64,000 nt of DNA, from assembly GCA_029204225.1 (NCBI GenBank), contig CM055104.1:53357417-53421416 (forward strand), read 5' to 3'. This DNA is from Diphasiastrum complanatum. Taxonomy: Eukaryota > Streptophyta > Lycopodiopsida > Lycopodiales > Lycopodiaceae. A program made the position numbers and the translations under genes. Of the stretch, positions 52,404 to 58,400 are shown piece by piece; the stretch's first letter is position 1, and each line of letters begins with the position of its first letter. Below the pieces are notes generated by a model, which saw only the letters and a list, made by a program, of their open reading frames with translations, was not told where the DNA came from and did no database searches.

Positions 52404-55400
52404 GGTACCGCGGTACCAATACGGTCCCGCGGTTCCGGGATCCGCGGTACCCAGTACCGCGGGACCTATGCTTTAGACATAAATAATTAAATATACATAA
52501 AAAAACAAAAAAACTTCTATGACTTATACATTTCCTATTTTTGGTTTTTGGTTATTTTCAAATAGCTTCAATTCAGATTCAATGTTCATATATGTTGCAA
52601 TTTGAAAATTTTAAACATAATTTTAAGTCAAAACAAGCAGGCAAACAAAAAATTTAAGGAGAAAACAAGTACATAAAAGACGGAAACATGCTTGTACCTT
52701 GTCGTATACAGGTAAAAAATAATAGCCATTGGGTGCACACTGTGTCTGGTCTTTAACAAGGCCGTCCAAAGTCTGAAGCTCAACCTGCAATCAATAGGAC
52801 ATTGATGTAGTTATCTCCCAGCCACAAAACAATTTTTGGAATTCCTAAAAGCCAAACTTGAATGAAGCTTCTGTTTCCATGTAGACAAGAGAATCTAAAT
52901 CACTGAAAAAACTGAGCATAGTTAACTCTAACGAGTTTTATATATTCATTGTGCCTTTCACACGTATTCAATTACTGGCTTCAGGTGTCCTCTCTTAGGT
53001 TGGATGCATGCTCCAATCATCTTCCAAAGTAATTATTATTGTCCTCTTTAAGTTTCATCTCTTTTGAATGGGGGACACCTCCCCTGGTACATTAAAGAGT
53101 CCTAACTTCTTGCCCAGCTTGCAAAAATAGCTCAACAGCAGTTGTAGGAGAAACTTCAACTTGGAGAACAAGCAGCAAGCAGAGTATACAAACAAGTTGA
53201 TGAAATTGACCATCTTGCACATACCCCATCCTACTGAGGATAGTACATGTCTTGTATTTTCCTACAAAATATGTCACCAACTAGAAGCTAGCATAACTTC
53301 TAAAAACCAAACAAGCTCGATGTGGTTATTTTTCTAGATAAAAATTTAAGAAATGATCTGACCTTTTAAAGAAGATCATTTAATATATCCATTGCTGGCA
53401 ACCTTGCTACTTGACTAAGGAAACCAACTTTGTTAACTTTGTTATCAACCCTAAAGAAAGCTTTGTATGAGACTTTGAAGATTATACAGCGAATAGTAAC
53501 CTATGACAACTTACAAGACATCATCAAATATTCAATTTGTACAACATACCTATTTTTTCCAAGTGTGCAATTCAAAAGGTAAAGTTACAGAATATCCTAG
53601 TTATGACCACAACATTCATAGGAGAAGAAAGAAAAAAACTTATTAGTGTCTTTAAAGTACCAAGGGTACAAAACACTGAAAAGTACATTCCAAGTATGTT
53701 TCATGTTGTGGTATCTTTGTCTTTGGCTGCGACATTAACAGGGAGGGTGCAACCAATGTTTCCTCAAATCAAGACCCAATGGGATCCAAATCATGATTGT
53801 ATTCGAATGAGTTCAGTCGTCTTTGGATAGAGAGTCCGACTATTTTTTGGAAGTCCAAATTTATGACTTGCTGATGCAGAATATTTCTGGCCAATTCTTG
53901 ATCGATTTCAATCAGAGAATCGCCCTATTCAAATCAAGTAACTGGTTTATATATGAATCATAGAATCAGCCAATTCTATGTTATCAAGAGAAAATAGGTG
54001 CGTAACACAGGTCTAACTACAAGACGATGGAAAGAGAGGAATTGTACTACTCCACTCGTATTGATCGAAGAAACTGAAACATACTAAAGACCTCATTTGA
54101 AAATGTGGACGATGATGCACTCTCCTCTCTATCCAGCATGTTTTGTGCTATATCCATTATGGAGAGGAAATGAACAAGAGTCAGATGTTGAGGACCGAGG
54201 TGTAGTAGAGATGGTGCACAATGTATGAAAGATGGAGTCTTGAGGATTTTGTCCTGCAACAAAAAGGTACTTGATCAATTGGATGCATGTAGGAGTGGCA
54301 CATGACTCTTTCCTAAGCCACTTTGCAAGATCAATGCTAGTGAAGTGGTGAAGGATCTTCAAAGCAGACATTCTAAATCCCAAACGCTTGGCCATTAAGA
54401 TATTCAGCTAAGGCAGTAGTGCCTCAGATGAGAACTAGAGCATGTACTTGTTGATCCACACAAAATGGAGAAACAAGTCAAATCGGAAACCAGTGACTAA
54501 GGCTAATGAGTAAAATAAAAAAGAGAGGTTTGTGATGATGGAGATTGTCTTTGATGAAATTGAGAGGGAGTCAAATGTGTAGAGGCTCTTAGCTATGGAG
54601 GGGGTCGTAGAAGATGTACATGAGACATTCAAGATGTTGGGTACCATATCATTCATGGATCTAAGATCCAAAGGCGGGAATTCAAATGCAATCTCAACCA
54701 ATCCAAACCTAGCTCCATGTCTGATGCCTGCCACTCAGATAGCCACATGGGGTGCAACGGGTGGGCAACAGCGTGAATCGGCCTATGGAACCAATTCCAC
54801 CTGCGCTACCAGATGTCCCGCAATCCTGTTTCACATAGTTAATGACATGTCAACGAACAAATCTGAAGATGCGAAGATGAGAGCAAACTTATTTCAATTA
54901 CACTAGACAGATTCCCATCAAGTACCATACCTGTCCTCGAAGAAAAAATGTTGCTTTAGCAGCTGTCCAATCCTGTCCATGAACTCGTAGATAAGGCCCT
55001 TAGTGCTCCTCAAAAATCTCAAACCATCAGGCCTACTGGAGAAAGGCAGCTCCCTAAATGCAGCACTAGTGGCCATGTGTTTGAGCTGATGTCTGACTCT
55101 AATAAGCCTATGCATGACAGTCAAGTCTAATGCAAAACGTGTGGGAGCTGGTTTCTTCAGATCAAGTGAACTGAAGGTGCGGAAGAGGGTTAGGGTGATG
55201 AATGTCACCACGGCAAGGGCCATATCAGCTATCATGCGGACCCAGGGCAAGCGGCCAATATCCCCCGGTATAAGATCAATGCTATGTGCAACACAGGGGG
55301 TCCATACAATAGCAGGGTACTGCTGCTGTAGCAAGTGAGACATGTGCACGCAACTACTTACGTTGTCGGTGACAACCTGCACTACGTTGGCAGGGCCAAC

Positions 55401-58400
55401 CTCCTCTATAACCTCACTGATGATATCGAACATAAATTGTCCGTCAATGACCCCACCACCTCTACTAGCACCAATGGCCCGATAAAACATAGTGCTCATG
55501 CAGCAAGACACCAGTATGTTGATCACTGGCCGGCGGCGGGTATCACTCCGGCCATCAGACATGATCGAGCACCCATAACTCTCCCAGGCCTTCCTAAGAG
55601 GCGTCATCTGTGTGGTGAGCTCCTCCACCCTGGATGTAAGGTAGGTGGTACGGATAGCCTTAGCCACGGGTGGCCTGAAGCATGGACTTGCAGCAACAAC
55701 TGCAGCTATAGCCCTCTTGAAGGGCTGCGTGTCAGCAATGGCAAATGGTAGGTTCAACTCATAGATCATGTTTTCCAAAGCCTGCTGGGCCTCTACCTCG
55801 AGATGGGGCTAGAAAGACTCCCCCATGGACTGCTGTCTATACTGGGAGCTGCAAGACGATCTACTGGAGGATGCCCTAGTGCGGTAAGCACCCTTACGAG
55901 GAGCAGGAGGAGGCATGTCAGTGGCAGGGGGGTGCCGAGGCTGGGGGAAAAACTGGGTCTGAGGTGGCTGAGGTTGCTGAGATGGTGGCGAAGAAGCTCC
56001 AGAAGAACCAACCTCACCATGTTGTCTATCATCACCATCCTCATCATCAGAGTCCAAATCATTCTGATGTGTGGTGAAAGTGGATGGTCTTGGGTGTCCT
56101 GTGAGAGACCATCTAGTGTTGACTCAGAGCGAAGAAATAGATGCAGCAGGAGGTGCAGTGGGCTGTGGTGGTGTGGTAGGATGTGGTGCAGTGGGCTGAG
56201 GAACGAGTGGTGGATGTGCATCAGGCTGAGGGGGAGGAGCAAGAACAGGAGGTGGGGGAGGACCTAAATTTAGGAGCAAGAACAGGAGGTGGGGGAGGAC
56301 CAGTCTTTATCTAAAGCTTTGTGTTAGAAAACTGCCCTTATTGCCTCTTTCTCCTTTGTTGAGGTTTTTTTGTTTTCCACCTATCCATCATATTGATTCC
56401 ATGTTCAAACCAGTCTTTCTCTGAGGGGGCTTGATCACCTTGTAGGAGATCCCATTTGATTCAATTTGCTTAATTTTGTTGATATAATATACATAAATGC
56501 ACAATGCTTTACCTTCTAAAACAATCCAACATGTCCATTAGAATAGGATAACAAGTTTGCACCTTGACTCCTAGCTCTTTTCATTTTTTTGCACATTTTC
56601 AAGTTTTTTCCAAGCTTCTTTGGCTAAACCAAAGATGCAGAATGACTAACCATAGGTAATGTATAAACAAGAGATGTGGCAATGCAAGAAGAGACACAAT
56701 AGTGATGGATAAAAATGATGTGAAAAGAAAGAAATACCACACATGAATGGTACCTAGTGTTGCCAATGACAAAGAGGTCTTATAAACATTAAAAAAGAAT
56801 TATGTTCAAGAACCACGAGAAAGGAAGTCCTTATGTATCTTGAACATAGAATCAAATCACATAAAAGGTTACCATTCTTGCACATGGAGCGAATTTCAAA
56901 AGATCACATAAAAGAGCCTTTACAACTTGGTTTCATAAAGAGAATTGTTTTACAACCACCTCTGAACATCACTTTGTCGCCAAGACATTTTCCAATACAG
57001 ATCCTTGGAACATATAACCTTCATGTTTTGCTCAAAATAAAGTAGCTTCTATTACCCAAATAGAACTGACTTGTGATTGAGTAAGTTAACCCCTGAAAAG
57101 GAAAACATATCTAGAGAAAAGCATGCATCTTCAACAAGCCTGAGTTACATGCCTATAAAGCAATTCCTTTGTTCTGTTCATATGAGCTCTTGAAGACCAA
57201 GGCCTACTACTTGAAGGCAATGGCAGAGCTAGAACCTCATATATAAGCTTCTCTAGCAATCTACTTGTATTCTTAATAAGAAACTTAATGATGAATCACC
57301 CATGTAAAGGGATTGAGGGTAAGAATGAATGGTGACTGATTTTCAACCTACAACAAAGACTACTGCTTTCCCAGAATTATTGGATCTATCACATGAACAA
57401 ACAAAGCATGTTATCACACCAATCAACTTGAATATGATTGTAACCCTTACGACATCACAAAGATGATTCCAATTTTGACATCCAACCAATACTATTACAT
57501 TGGTAGTATCATGAATTGCTAGCGAATTTGACCATCGTTAAACCAAAACCAACATGGATCTCTGGTTAAATTTGTTGTAGCCATAACAGGAAGGAAGTGA
57601 AGTGTTGTCAACAATTGTCGAATAATCATGCTAAACATGGGTTTTCCAGCCCTATTAAAAGAAACAGCTCATTAAGAGTCATGGACCAATTTTCAAAAGG
57701 CCCCAAGAATTCATACCTCAAGACCCGTAAGAGGGATTGGCACTGTAAAGATGTTGGGAATCTTCCTGGCATAACTAATCAAAGAGCCTACTTTGCCACA
57801 AAGAAGGGTCCATTGATAATGGGAACCATTAATGCCAAACGAAATAAGACATACCACTAAGCTTGAGAAAGACCCCCAGTTACTATTAAGGAGTTGGATT
57901 CACCCTTGATGTGCTTGGCAAAACTATTAAAGCAACCACCCTCCCTCACTTTTTCACTTATGGTGTGATTTAGGAGTTCCTCTTGTTGACTGTAAGTCTA
58001 TGAGGTTGATTTGTTTGTGTTGGATTGGCTATGTAGAGAAGCTTGTGGATTACTATATGATCTCTTTTGATTCATATGTAAGGTATAACTAGTCTTTTAC
58101 TTGATTTTAATTACCTCCTAATGCTTGATCTATTTGAGCTTGCTTTTTCCTTCTCACAATACCTTTTCAGCTTTTGACAGGGATTGCACGGGCACTCTGA
58201 GTTCTTCAGAGTGTCCCGAGCATCAACACTATATCGATTAGGGTTCATAGTTAGAATATTCAGACGACCATGATTGTAGCGTTACTTATCCAAATAAGGC
58301 GATCTTTGCAACAATGAAAAACCCTTAAAGTGTGCTTTCCATTGCACCAACAATCATTGGAATTAGATAAGCCGTTCAAAAATATGGGAAGAACTGTAAG

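Larger units (their letters stand above)
54640..56270 (-). mobile_element. hAT-like transposon copy D
   Basis: A minus-strand hAT transposase with a Pro/Ser-rich N-terminal part, an open DUF659 exon, an intron (about 54930-54826) and a decayed second exon. It lies in the same orientation as the host gene within its intron. Borders are approximate; no terminal inverted repeats were identified. Confidence 0.75.
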
